Shown here: positions 1 through 7,220 of the stretch, in pieces
How the letters are laid out: the number at the start of each line of letters is the position of its first letter
Position numbering within the stretch: the stretch's first letter is position 1
Source of the DNA: Ilumatobacter sp.
GTDB taxonomy: Bacteria; Actinomycetota; Acidimicrobiia; Acidimicrobiales; Ilumatobacteraceae
DNA length: 14,904 bases
Assembly: GCA_029263275.1 (NCBI GenBank)
Contig: JAJCXU010000490.1
Coordinates: forward strand, 1-14,904
Direction of reading: 5' to 3'
Notes under the pieces: model-generated
What the model was told of the DNA's origin: nothing
Seen by the model: the letters and a program-made list of their open reading frames with translations, nothing else
Databases searched by the model: none
Position numbers and translations under genes: made by a program

Positions 1-1
1 T

Positions 2-967
2 GAACTGCTCGATGGCGAGGTGCGCGTCGTCTGGGTGAAGATGGTCAAAGACGGCGTTGACCCACAACCTCCTGATGGTCTCGGTTGGCATCCGACCGAG
101 ACGTTCATCGCCACGTACGACCCCGAGACGATGGCTCGGCGGGATTTTCGCCAGGCAGCCAACTCCGGGGTGACCCCGATCTACGGCTACGCGATGGCCA
201 GCGACGCGACACACACCTACTTGTTCGGCAACAGCTTCGAACAGAACCTCGCACGCGAAGGTGGCTACTGGAACGGGCCGCACTCCGCCACGCAGGTGTT
301 CCTGGCTCGAGTTGGCCGAGGTCGCGTCTTCGACAGCCCGGAGTACCGCACCGCAGAAGGGTGGTCAGCAGATCCGGCAGACGCCGTCCCGATTCTGTCG
401 AGGCATTGGGCCGAGTTCCCGTTTCAGCCGCGCTACTTCGACGGCCAGTGGGTGGGCGTGGCCGCGGTCAACGGCTACTGGGCCGAAGGATTCAGCGTCG
501 ATGTGGCCAACCAACCGTGGGGGCCGTGGACGACCGTGGAGTCACGAGACATCGCACCGCACAACGGTGACCCGAAGATGAACACGTACCACGCGCACCT
601 GCTGCCGACGCGTGACGCTCGGGGTCAGTTGATCGTCACGATCTCGAACAATGCACGCGACATGTTGCGTGACGCCTGGCCGCAACCGCATCGGTACCGA
701 CCGGTCGTGTTCACGTCGCCGTGGGTGCCAGCGCCAGCGGATCCGCCGCCGGTGACGACCACGACCGTGCCGCCCACCTCGACGACGACCTCGACCATCG
801 TGACGACGACCACCACAACGGTGCCGCCCACCACGACCTCGACGACGACCAGCACGACCAGCACCACCAGCACCACGTCGACCACCAGTACAACTGTTGG
901 GCCGACATCGAGCACCACGTCGACGACGAGCACGACGTCGATGCCGGCCGAGCCGGGCCCGGACTGA
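2..967 (+). CDS. Exported beta-propeller-like protein (DUF4185/DUF5005-like), 5' end missing
   Basis: The frame is open from base 2, so the gene begins left of the window; the GTG at 20 is probably internal. About 240 residues of Trp/Tyr/Asp-rich sequence look like repeated propeller blades: phrases such as YAMASDATHTYLFGN, WNGPHSATQVFLARV and NTYHAHLLPT followed by a GQLIVTISNN strand. This pattern resembles the DUF4185/DUF5005 five-bladed propeller glycosidase-like families, but I am going by pattern only, and no catalytic residues can be assigned. The last 70 residues are almost entirely Thr, Ser and Pro and end in MPAEPGPD, with no LPXTG motif or membrane anchor. Such tails are typical of secreted, possibly O-mannosylated proteins. 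A signal peptide would lie outside the window. The gene converges on the minus-strand tRNA, 72 bp away. Confidence 0.55.
   Translation, partial: ELLDGEVRVVWVKMVKDGVDPQPPDGLGWHPTETFIATYDPETMARRDFRQAANSGVTPIYGYAMASDATHTYLFGNSFEQNLAREGGYWNGPHSATQVFLARVGRGRVFDSPEYRTAEGWSADPADAVPILSRHWAEFPFQPRYFDGQWVGVAAVNGYWAEGFSVDVANQPWGPWTTVESRDIAPHNGDPKMNTYHAHLLPTRDARGQLIVTISNNARDMLRDAWPQPHRYRPVVFTSPWVPAPADPPPVTTTTVPPTSTTTSTIVTTTTTTVPPTTTSTTTSTTSTTSTTSTTSTTVGPTSSTTSTTSTTSMPAEPGPD
755..940 (+). repeat. Low-complexity Thr/Ser/Pro-rich coding repeat
   Basis: This stretch is built of ACG/ACC/TCG/AGC codons in short tandem units (STT, TTST, TVPPT) and encodes the C-terminal tail of the propeller-like protein. Runs such as STTSTTSTTSTT make the DNA itself repetitive, so it may vary in length by slippage. 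It also creates long spurious ORFs in the other frames, rich in Val, Arg or Asp/His. Confidence 0.8.
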
Positions 968-1039
968 GAGCAACAACGCGATCTCGGGGTTGCGGGGCGT
1001 CGGAACTGTCGTGGTTCGGGCGCTCAGCGCTGCAAGTCG

Positions 1040-1112
1040 CGCCCTCGGTAGGATTCGAACCTACGACACCTGGTTCCGGAAACCAGTGCTCTATCCCCTG
1101 AGCTACGAGGGC
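1040..1112 (-). tRNA. tRNA-Arg (anticodon CCG)
   Basis: Read on the minus strand, the cloverleaf is complete: acceptor GCCCTCG/CGAGGGC, D-stem GCTC/GAGC, anticodon stem CTGGT/ACCAG enclosing loop TTCCGGA (anticodon CCG, reading CGG codons), a 5-nt variable region, and T-arm GTAGG-TTCGAAT-CCTAC. That is 72 nt plus a G discriminator; CCA is not encoded (GCGA follows). The gene lies 25 bp downstream of the potassium-channel stop codon on the same strand. It may be processed from that transcript or started from a TAACTT box at 1122-1127, which is a weak guess. Confidence 0.96.
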
Positions 1113-1137
1113 GGGGTGTTCAAGTTACTGGGGCAAG

Positions 1138-2217
1138 CTACCGGGCATTGCCGGTGCCTCCAGCCGAATCGTTCGCCTTTCTGCCAGGTTGCGACGTGGC
1201 TGAACTCACTGCCATGAGTCGGTCGTCAGCTCGGAGCGGACCGATAGTCAAATCGTCGAAAGCGAGCCGCTGCCCGCCTCGAATGACTTCGAGGACACGG
1301 ACCTCTGGAGGAGCAATGTGGACGCCGTCGGAAACGATCGGAGCGACTTCGACGATTTCCAAGTCGGACCCGGCCTCCAGGAGATCGTCGATCACGTCGA
1401 GCGCCTGTGGGGTTTGCGTCGCGATGCCGACCAAGCGTCCAACGGCTGCGGCCTGATCGATGGCCGAGTCGGCACCGCTCTGCCGGAGCAGATGGAGGTT
1501 CTCGCGTTCGCGCACCGTGGCAACGATGCGCGCCTCGGGGTTCAACTCGCGCGCGGTGAGCGTGATCAGCACGGCGGTGTCGTCTCGATTCGGTGTGACC
1601 ACGACGGACTGGACGCGGTGGATCGCCGCTTGATTGAGCACCGACACGTTGGACGCATTGCCGACGATGGTGATGAAGCCGTCTTCGCTCGCCAACGCGA
1701 TGGCCTCTTCGTCGATGTCGACCACTGCGATGTCGCTCGTGCTGACGCCCTGGGCAATGAGCGCGCGGGCTGCGGCGCGGCCCGTCGAGCCGTATCCGCA
1801 GATGAGGTGGTGGTGGTTCACGGTTCGTCTCCAGTGTTGGGTCTGCAGCAACGTGCGGGATCGCTCGGTCAGGACTTCCACGGTGGTGCCGACGACGAGG
1901 ATCAGGAAGAGGATGCGGGCGGGGGTGATCAACAGGAGCGCCGCCAGGCGCGTTGAGGACGTGACGGCGCTGATGTCGCCGTAGCCCGTGGTGGTGACGG
2001 TGACCGATGCGTAGTACAGCGCATCGATCAGGCCCAGTTGGCCGCCGGCGGAATCGGTGTAGCCGTCTCGACCGATCAAGACGACGATCGCGATGAAGAC
2101 CAACAGACCAACGGCGAATCCGATGCGCCGCCCGATGGCGGCAAGCGGAGCTCGTGGCTGCCTGGGAAGTCGAATCAAGTCGACCGGGGATCGTGTGGAG
2201 CCGCGACCGAGACTCAC
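1138..2217 (-). CDS. Two-TM potassium channel with C-terminal TrkA/RCK domain
   Basis: The 359-residue protein has one hydrophobic helix at about 32-49, a pore with selectivity filter TVTTTGYGD (GYG at 78-80), and a second helix at about 91-116. A cytoplasmic Rossmann-fold TrkA-N/RCK domain follows, with GYGSTG at 141-146 and acidic VVDIDEEA at about 165-172. A TrkA-C-like region occupies the last ~80 residues. This is the architecture of MthK-like ligand-gated potassium channels, acting as membrane tetramers for potassium flux. I chose the GTG at 2217 because GGAG lies 6 nt upstream. The frame continues open to an ATG at 2319 and beyond, but that N-terminus is polar and non-conserved-looking and would overlap argS. 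The ligand bound by the RCK domain cannot be read from sequence. Confidence 0.88.
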   Translation of the reverse strand: MSLGRGSTRSPVDLIRLPRQPRAPLAAIGRRIGFAVGLLVFIAIVVLIGRDGYTDSAGGQLGLIDALYYASVTVTTTGYGDISAVTSSTRLAALLLITPARILFLILVVGTTVEVLTERSRTLLQTQHWRRTVNHHHLICGYGSTGRAAARALIAQGVSTSDIAVVDIDEEAIALASEDGFITIVGNASNVSVLNQAAIHRVQSVVVTPNRDDTAVLITLTARELNPEARIVATVRERENLHLLRQSGADSAIDQAAAVGRLVGIATQTPQALDVIDDLLEAGSDLEIVEVAPIVSDGVHIAPPEVRVLEVIRGGQRLAFDDLTIGPLRADDRLMAVSSATSQPGRKANDSAGGTGNAR

Positions 2218-2317
2218 CGCGGACTCCGACTCATCATCGACGAGGGTAGTTCGCCTCGTCGATCGCTCAAGAAGGGTCAGGGGACCAGGGGCTCGCGTCG
2301 GGCAGAATGGTCGACGC
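2218..2317. promoter_or_regulatory. Divergent intergenic region, channel gene / argS
   Basis: This is a 100-bp region between the two chosen start codons. On the minus strand, GGAG at 2224-2227 serves the channel gene. On the plus strand there is no convincing Shine-Dalgarno sequence for argS; a CAGAAT box (2303-2308) ends 9 nt before the ATG, compatible with a leaderless or very short leader. No -35 is clear for either gene. Confidence 0.4.
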
Positions 2318-4048
2318 ATGTCCGATCCCCTCGCCTCACTCTCAACGCTGCTCGCGCCGTTGTTCGCCGATCTCAATGGTGGCTCGCCCGCCGATCCAAC
2401 GGTGCGACCGTCTGACCGCGCCGACGCACAGATCAACGGCGCGCTCGCGCTGGCGAAGCAAGTCGGGGCGAACCCGCGTGACCTCGCGCAGCAGGTCGTC
2501 GATTCGGGCCTCCTGACCGACGTGGCGACGGACCTCGAGGTCGCTGGCCCCGGCTTCATCAACGTCACGTTCTCTTCGTCCTTTCTCGAGGCGGAACTGG
2601 CGGTGGTCGCCGCAGACGAGCGGCTCGGCGTCGCCCCGGCCGCGGAGCTCAAGACCGTGGTGGTCGACTACTCCGCGCCGAACGTTGCCAAGGAAATGCA
2701 TGTCGGTCATCTGCGTTCGACCGTGATCGGCGACTCGCTAGTTCGGTTGCACGAGTCCGTCGGGCACACGGTGATCCGCGAGAACCACATCGGCGACTGG
2801 GGTCGACCGTTCGGCATGCTCATCGAGCACTTGCTCGACCTCGGCGAGGACGTGGCGAGCGATGGGCTCTCCCAGGGTGACCTCGATGGCTTCTACAAAC
2901 AAGCCAATGCGAAGTTCAACGACTCCGAAGAGTTCCAGGAGCGCGCCCGCGAACGAGTCGTGCTGCTGCAGGGAGGTGACGAACCGACCCTGGTGCTGTG
3001 GCGCCGTCTGGTCGAGATGTCGAACGCGTACTTCAACCGCGTGTACACGAAACTCGACGTGCTGCTCACCGACGACGACCTGGCGGGGGAGAGTCGCTAC
3101 CAACCGCTGATGGAAGGTGTCTACGAACGGCTCGAGGCGTCGGGTCTCCTCCACGAAGACGACGGCGCGATGGTTGTCTATCCCGCTGGCTTCAAGAATC
3201 GGGACGGCGACCCGTTGCCGATGATTGCCAAGTCGCAAACTGGCGCGTTCATGTACGCAACCAGCGACCTGGCGTGCGTGGTCGACCGCGTCGAGCGGCT
3301 CGGCGCCGACCTGATGCTCTACGTCATCGGCTCACCTCAGGCTCAGCACCTGCAGATGGTGTTCGAGGTCTGCGCCATGGCAGGCTGGCTCCAGGAGCCG
3401 ACCGAGGCAGTGCATGTCGGGTTCGGCAACGTGCTCGGCGAGGATCGCAAGATGATGCGAAGCCGTGCGGGTGACTCGGTCAAGCTGGCCGATCTGCTCG
3501 ACGAGGCGGTCGAACGGGCCGAAGCCGCCATTGCCGAGAAGAACCCAGACATCGGACCCGACGATCGGCTCGTCATCGCCAACATGGTCGGCATCGGGGC
3601 GCTGAAGTACTTCGACCTGTCCACCGAACGCATCAAGGACTACGTGTTCGACTGGGATCGGATGCTTGCGTTCGAGGGCAATACCGGGCCGTATCTGCAG
3701 TACGCGCACGCCCGGATCTGTTCGATCTTCCGCCGAGCTGACATCGGCCGGGCATCGGTGCGGGCCGCACACATCGCACTCGATCAGCCGCAGGAACGGG
3801 CGCTCGCCATGCGTCTGCTCGCGTATCCCTCCGCCATCGACAACACCCTCGATTCGTACAGCCCGCACAAGCTCTGCACGTACGTGTACGAACTGGCGAC
3901 GGACTTCTCGTCCTTCTACCAAGAGTGTCCGATTCTCAAGTCTGACGAGCCGGTCCGCACGAGCCGCCTGGCCCTCGCCGACCTGACCGCTCGCGTCCTC
4001 GAGCACTCCCTTGGCCTGCTCGGCATCACCGCGCCCGAGCAAATGTGA
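2318..4048 (+). CDS. argS: Arginyl-tRNA synthetase
   Basis: The 576-residue class I enzyme charges tRNA-Arg with arginine at the expense of ATP. The N-terminal ~100 residues form the ArgRS-specific add-1 tRNA-binding domain. VDYSAPNVAKEMHVGHLRST carries the HIGH signature (HVGH, 128-131), followed by ENHIGDWGRPFGML. GEDRKMMRSRAG (about 375-385) is in the KMSKS position, in the degenerate form usual in ArgRS. The DALR anticodon-binding domain fills roughly 455-576 and ends in the typical LGLLGITAPEQM. The ATG at 2318 was chosen because MSDPLASL starts the add-1 domain; the upstream open frame to 2093 overlaps the divergent channel gene. It heads a likely argS-lysA unit with lysA 73 bp downstream, and the window also encodes one of its substrates, tRNA-Arg(CCG). 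Confidence 0.97.
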   Translation: MSDPLASLSTLLAPLFADLNGGSPADPTVRPSDRADAQINGALALAKQVGANPRDLAQQVVDSGLLTDVATDLEVAGPGFINVTFSSSFLEAELAVVAADERLGVAPAAELKTVVVDYSAPNVAKEMHVGHLRSTVIGDSLVRLHESVGHTVIRENHIGDWGRPFGMLIEHLLDLGEDVASDGLSQGDLDGFYKQANAKFNDSEEFQERARERVVLLQGGDEPTLVLWRRLVEMSNAYFNRVYTKLDVLLTDDDLAGESRYQPLMEGVYERLEASGLLHEDDGAMVVYPAGFKNRDGDPLPMIAKSQTGAFMYATSDLACVVDRVERLGADLMLYVIGSPQAQHLQMVFEVCAMAGWLQEPTEAVHVGFGNVLGEDRKMMRSRAGDSVKLADLLDEAVERAEAAIAEKNPDIGPDDRLVIANMVGIGALKYFDLSTERIKDYVFDWDRMLAFEGNTGPYLQYAHARICSIFRRADIGRASVRAAHIALDQPQERALAMRLLAYPSAIDNTLDSYSPHKLCTYVYELATDFSSFYQECPILKSDEPVRTSRLALADLTARVLEHSLGLLGITAPEQM

Positions 4049-4121
4049 TGACCCTCACCCCATCCCGAGAGGGACATCGTCACCTGGCCAGCCACCGAGA
4101 CAGTTTCTTCGGGGGTGGGCA

Positions 4122-5399
4122 GTGAGTGCGATTCCGTTGCAGCTGTTGTCCGACACGGCTGCTGTCGGTGATGACGGCGCGTTGAGTGTCGGCGGCTGCT
4201 CTGTCGCGGCGATCGCGGCGGAGTACGGCACGCCGGTGTTCGTCTATGACGAGGCACATCTGCGGGCGCGCTGCCAGCAGGCGGTGGCCGCGTTCGGTCA
4301 TCAGCAGGTCGTGTACGCCACCAAGGCGTTTCTGTGCAAGGCGATGGCTCGCCTCGTGTACGACGAAGGCCTGCTCCTCGACGTTGCGTCGGGCGGGGAA
4401 CTCGCCGTCGTGCTCGCCGCTGGCGTCCCAGCCACTGCGTGCACGTTGCACGGCAACAACAAGTCGATGACCGAACTCCGTGAGGCAGTCGCCGTGGGAG
4501 TTCGGCACATCATCGTCGACTCCTTCGACGAGCTCGATCGTCTCGACGTGCTCGCCTCCGAGCAGGTCGGCCCCACCCCGAAAGTGCTGTTGCGCATCAC
4601 GCCGGGCGTGTCGGCGCACACCCACGAGTTCATCGCCACAGGGCAAGACGACTCGAAGTTCGGCTTCAACCTCGGCAATGGCGATGCGCTCAAGGCCGTC
4701 GACAGGGCGCGCCGGTCTGCGTCGGTCGAGTTGGTCGGTGTGCATTGCCACATCGGGTCGAACGTGTTCGAGGCCTCGTCGTTCGCGAAGGCCGCCGCAG
4801 TGATGGCCGACTTCGCCGTACCGCTCGACCTCCCGGAGCTGGTGCTCGGTGGTGGCTTGGGCGTTGCGTATGTCGAAGGGGAAGAAGCGCCGACGATCGC
4901 GCAATGGGGCAACGTTCTGCTCGATGCCTGCGACGCGCTCGGCGTGCGCTCGAAAGTCAGCGTCGAACCAGGACGAGCCATTGCTGCAGCGGCGGCGATG
5001 ACCGTCTACAGCGTCGGCACCGTCAAACACATTCCGGGCGTCCGCACCTACATCTCGGTCGATGGTGGGATGAGCGACAACCCGCGGCCCGTCTTGTACG
5101 GATCGGGGTATGAATCGTTCCTCCCGCGTGCGGTTGCAGACGAACGCGCGCTCACTGCTCGACTGGTCGGCAAACACTGCGAGTCCGGTGACGTGCTGTC
5201 GTTCGAGGCGCAGCTGCCAGCTGACATCGCTGTCGGTGACCTGCTCGCGATGCCGGTCACGGGCGCGTACGGCCATTCGATGGGCTCCAACTACAACAAG
5301 ATCACGCGACCGCCGGTCGTGTTTGCCGCCGATGGTGATGCCCGCCTCGTTGTTCGCCGCGAGACGTACGACGATCTGCTTCGCGCAGACATCGGCTGA
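4122..5399 (+). CDS. lysA: Diaminopimelate decarboxylase
   Basis: This 425-residue PLP enzyme (fold type III) converts meso-diaminopimelate to L-lysine and CO2, the last step of lysine synthesis. Visible landmarks are the Schiff-base lysine in YATKAF (K68), HGNNKS at 110-115, HCHIGS at 208-213, the glycine-rich phosphate loop LGGGLG at 242-247, EPGR at 282-285, the catalytic cysteine in CESGD (353-357), and GAYGHSMGSNYN at 381-392. Length is normal for the family. The GTG at 4122 is the only start codon close to the conserved region; a purine-rich GGGGGTGGG just before it is an unusual, close Shine-Dalgarno. argS followed by lysA is the mycobacterial arrangement, although hom, usually next, is displaced here by three extra genes. 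Confidence 0.96.
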   Translation: MSAIPLQLLSDTAAVGDDGALSVGGCSVAAIAAEYGTPVFVYDEAHLRARCQQAVAAFGHQQVVYATKAFLCKAMARLVYDEGLLLDVASGGELAVVLAAGVPATACTLHGNNKSMTELREAVAVGVRHIIVDSFDELDRLDVLASEQVGPTPKVLLRITPGVSAHTHEFIATGQDDSKFGFNLGNGDALKAVDRARRSASVELVGVHCHIGSNVFEASSFAKAAAVMADFAVPLDLPELVLGGGLGVAYVEGEEAPTIAQWGNVLLDACDALGVRSKVSVEPGRAIAAAAAMTVYSVGTVKHIPGVRTYISVDGGMSDNPRPVLYGSGYESFLPRAVADERALTARLVGKHCESGDVLSFEAQLPADIAVGDLLAMPVTGAYGHSMGSNYNKITRPPVVFAADGDARLVVRRETYDDLLRADIG

Positions 5400-5432
5400 C
5401 GCACCCTCGACACCCCTGACACAGGAGCTCTC

Positions 5433-5924
5433 ATGACGAAGTGGATGAACATCCTCCTCAAGCTGTTCAAGCAGATCCAGGCCGCGCAGAAAGAACGTGA
5501 GCGGGGCACGGGTAAGCCCGAACGCAAGGAGGCGCCGCGTACTCGGCGCGTCGAACCCGGCGTACGCATCGAGTATTCGCCGAATCTCGATGGTGACCCG
5601 GACCCGGGTGAGGTCGTCTGGACGTGGGTGCCGTACGAGGAGGATCCGAATCAGGGCAAGGATCGCCCGGTCGTGATCATCGGCCGCATCGGCGACGACC
5701 TCGCTGGAGTGCAGCTGACGTCGAAGAACAAGAAGCGCCGCGAGCACATCCCGGTTGGGAGCGGTGCCTGGGACCCGAAACGGCGCCCGAGTTTCGCGAA
5801 GGTCGATCGCCTGCTCACCATCGATCCTGACGACGTTCGTCGTGAAGGCGCCGTGCTCGATGAAAATCGGTTCAACGACGTCGTCGGCAACGTCGACAAG
5901 TATCACGACATCATCCGTCGGTGA
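5433..5924 (+). CDS. PemK/MazF-family protein without adjacent antitoxin
   Basis: The 163-residue protein begins with a basic amphipathic segment (KWMNILLKLFKQIQAAQKER) and a charged linker. From about residue 57 it has a PemK/MazF-like core: GEVVWTWVPYEE (59-70), GKDRPVVIIGR (75-85) with the conserved Arg-Pro, and VQLTSKN (93-99). These match the beta-strand, Arg and Thr/Ser landmarks of MazF-type mRNA endoribonucleases. A conserved-looking tail, SGAWDPKRRPSFAKVDRL, follows. The SD AGGAG lies 7-8 nt before the ATG. It is 33 bp downstream of lysA and probably co-transcribed. No small antitoxin ORF is beside it: upstream is lysA, downstream a DinB-like gene. I recall solitary relatives of this length in actinobacteria. 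Nuclease activity is uncertain; it may have another role. Confidence 0.72.
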   Translation: MTKWMNILLKLFKQIQAAQKERERGTGKPERKEAPRTRRVEPGVRIEYSPNLDGDPDPGEVVWTWVPYEEDPNQGKDRPVVIIGRIGDDLAGVQLTSKNKKRREHIPVGSGAWDPKRRPSFAKVDRLLTIDPDDVRREGAVLDENRFNDVVGNVDKYHDIIRR

Positions 5925-5971
5925 TCGCGTCGTGACCTGACGCGTCATCGGCGATGTCATAGCCGGGGGAG

Positions 5972-5984
5972 TAGCTTGCTGCCA
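5972..5984 (+). promoter_or_regulatory. Probable leaderless promoter -10 box
   Basis: TAGCTT (5972-5977) fits the actinobacterial TANNNT -10 pattern and is separated by 6 nt from the ATG at 5984, which would put the transcription start at or next to the start codon. No clear -35 is seen. GGGGGAG at 5965-5971 could alternatively act as a Shine-Dalgarno with a long 12-nt spacer. Confidence 0.45.
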
Positions 5985-6547
5985 TGAGTTCACAACCCCT
6001 TCAGATGGTCAACGCATCCACCCGAGCAGTGCTGGCCAACGTCACATCCGAGGACATGACCAAGTCGACGCCGTGCGCGTCATGGGACGTCGCCGGTCTG
6101 ATCAACCACCTCATCGGCGCGCAAGGCTTTTTCGCTGCGGGAGTGAAGGGCGAGGCGCCGAGCGGCGAAGAGGTCGACTACGCCGCTGGTGACTACCTGG
6201 CAGCGTTCGACGAAGCAGCGGGAGCTCTCGCTGAGAGCTTCGACGCCGAGGGCGTCATGCAGTCGATGGTGAAGATGCCGTTCGGAGAGATGCCGGCTGG
6301 CGCGGTGATGGGCCTGGCAATGAACGACACCTTCACCCACGGATGGGACCTCGCCAAGGCGACGGGGCAGTCAACCGACATCGCACCGGCACTCGCAGCT
6401 CAGATTCTCGAGCAGGCGAAGTCGTCGATTCAGGACGCATTCCGTGGTGACGACGGTGCCGCGCCGTTCGGTCTTGAGCAAGAGTGCCCGGACGGAGCAT
6501 GCGCAGCTGATCAGCTCGCAGCGTTCCTCGGTCGCGACGTCAGCTGA
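5984..6547 (+). CDS. TIGR03086-family DinB/maleylpyruvate isomerase-N-like metal-binding protein
   Basis: This is a 187-residue four-helix-bundle type protein. TPCASWDVAGLINHLIG (29-45) gives the first putative metal ligand, H42. NDTFTHGWDLAKATG (114-128) gives the D-x3-H pair D115 and H119. This H...D/E-x3-H pattern is the divalent-metal site of the DinB/MDMPI superfamily, which includes mycothiol-dependent isomerases and transferases; the specific substrate is unknown. The C-terminus (QECPDGACAADQLAAFLGRD) also fits the family. A probable paralogue converges on it and the two stop regions overlap by 8 bp. It appears to have its own promoter and so may be independent of the lysA unit. Confidence 0.85.
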   Translation: MSSQPLQMVNASTRAVLANVTSEDMTKSTPCASWDVAGLINHLIGAQGFFAAGVKGEAPSGEEVDYAAGDYLAAFDEAAGALAESFDAEGVMQSMVKMPFGEMPAGAVMGLAMNDTFTHGWDLAKATGQSTDIAPALAAQILEQAKSSIQDAFRGDDGAAPFGLEQECPDGACAADQLAAFLGRDVS

Positions 6548-6552
6548 CGTCG
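6535..6552. repeat. 18-bp perfect palindrome spanning two convergent stop codons
   Basis: CGACGTCAGCTGACGTCG is its own reverse complement. It contains the plus-strand TGA (6545-6547) and the minus-strand TGA (complement of 6540-6542), so both proteins end in the same residues, DVS. It could fold as a hairpin in either transcript but has no T-run. Confidence 0.9.
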
Positions 6553-7121
6553 ACCCGCCGGCCCATCAGGTCGAGCAGGCGTTCCTGGAGCGGTGCGTCT
6601 TCGGCGACCGTTTTGCTCGGGCCGTCGCCGAACACGCCGAGCTGAGCGATGATGGGCCGCATCGGCGCGATGTCGTCCCAGACGCGCTGCACGACGTCGA
6701 GCGGGAGTTGTTCGTCTGCGCCGATGGCGCGGGCCAGATCCCAGCGGTGCACGAGCAGGTCGCCGATCCGGAAACTGAGCAATCGATCTGCCGGCATGTC
6801 GCCAGCGGGGTGCTGGCAGGTGATGGTTTCGAGGTCGGGGGCAGCGAGTGCGTCCTGTTGCGCTGCCAACGCGGCGCGGACGGCGGCGATGGGATCATCA
6901 CCCAAAAAGTCGGTGGCGAGAAGTCCGATCGCCTCGTCGCGCGAGGCACCTCCGATCAGTGCCGCTGCCATTTCGCTGCCCGCCACGACGTGCCCAACCA
7001 GCTCGAGCACCGACCAGTCTGGGCATGGTGTTGGGAGGTCCCACTGGTCGGCACCGATCGTGTCCACGACCATCTGGAAATCGTTGCTGGCGGTCTGGAG
7101 GAGGTCGGACACGCTCGTCAT
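6540..7121 (-). CDS. TIGR03086-family DinB/maleylpyruvate isomerase-N-like metal-binding protein (second copy)
   Basis: This 193-residue protein has the same layout as its convergent neighbour: TPCPDWSVLELVGHVVAG (31-48) with putative ligand H44, and RIGDLLVHRWDLARAIG (118-134) with D121 and H125. The conserved TPCxxW and H-x-WDLA phrases mark it as the same family, but overall similarity by eye is modest, so any duplication is old. The ATG at 7121 was chosen because MTSVSDLLQTA begins the first helix and a TACGGT box lies 7 nt upstream. The frame stays open to 8534, but that extension is antisense to hom. Function is unknown; a thiol-dependent transferase or isomerase is possible. Confidence 0.85.
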   Translation of the reverse strand: MTSVSDLLQTASNDFQMVVDTIGADQWDLPTPCPDWSVLELVGHVVAGSEMAAALIGGASRDEAIGLLATDFLGDDPIAAVRAALAAQQDALAAPDLETITCQHPAGDMPADRLLSFRIGDLLVHRWDLARAIGADEQLPLDVVQRVWDDIAPMRPIIAQLGVFGDGPSKTVAEDAPLQERLLDLMGRRVDVS

Positions 7122-7157
7122 GGGCGGCACCGTATCGGCATCACGCGGCTGGCCAAA
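7122..7157 (-). promoter_or_regulatory. Probable leaderless promoter of the second DinB-like gene
   Basis: On the minus strand TACGGT (7129-7134) fits TANNNT and is followed by 7 nt and the ATG at 7121. A TTGGCC hexamer (7151-7156) lies 16 bp upstream of it. There is no Shine-Dalgarno sequence in the remaining space. Confidence 0.5.
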
Positions 7158-7184
7158 GTGCGATGAGATGCCGCGGAACGCACC

Positions 7185-7220
7185 CTGATCGGAGCGAGCT
7201 GAGCCAGTAGCCTCAGCCGC
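7185..7220 (+). promoter_or_regulatory. Probable leaderless promoter of hom
   Basis: CTGATC (7185-7190), 17 bp, then TAGCCT (7208-7213), then 7 nt and the GTG at 7221. The spacing is that of a sigma-70-type promoter starting at the first base of the gene. The 99-bp gap is shared with the divergent DinB-like gene. Confidence 0.55.

Noticed and set aside
542..976. Minus-strand Arg- or Val-rich ORFs opposite the Thr-rich tail
   Set aside because: They are the complement of the low-complexity ACG/ACC repeats, with no domain or ribosome binding site.
721..1217. Plus-strand ORFs containing VGFEPTTPGSGNQCSIP or LGRIRTYDTWFRKP
   Set aside because: These read the antisense of tRNA-Arg; such VGFEPTT peptides are a well-known false protein call over tRNA genes.
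2093..2317. 75-residue N-terminal extension of ArgRS
   Set aside because: It overlaps the divergent channel gene and adds Arg-rich sequence before the normal ArgRS start MSDPLASL.
2218..2652. N-terminal extension of the potassium channel to 504 residues
   Set aside because: It runs across the argS start and 5' coding region, looks like non-coding translation, and a GTG with a good Shine-Dalgarno lies just before the conserved part.
4049..4121. CCCTC/GAGGG complementarity between argS and lysA as a terminator
   Set aside because: Only 5 bp with a 12-nt loop and no T-run; too weak to call, and read-through into lysA is expected.
4080..5993. 637-codon minus-strand ORF opposite lysA and the PemK-like gene
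   Set aside because: It is a high-GC codon-bias shadow, Arg/Asp/Val-rich with no recognisable domain, opposite two clear genes.
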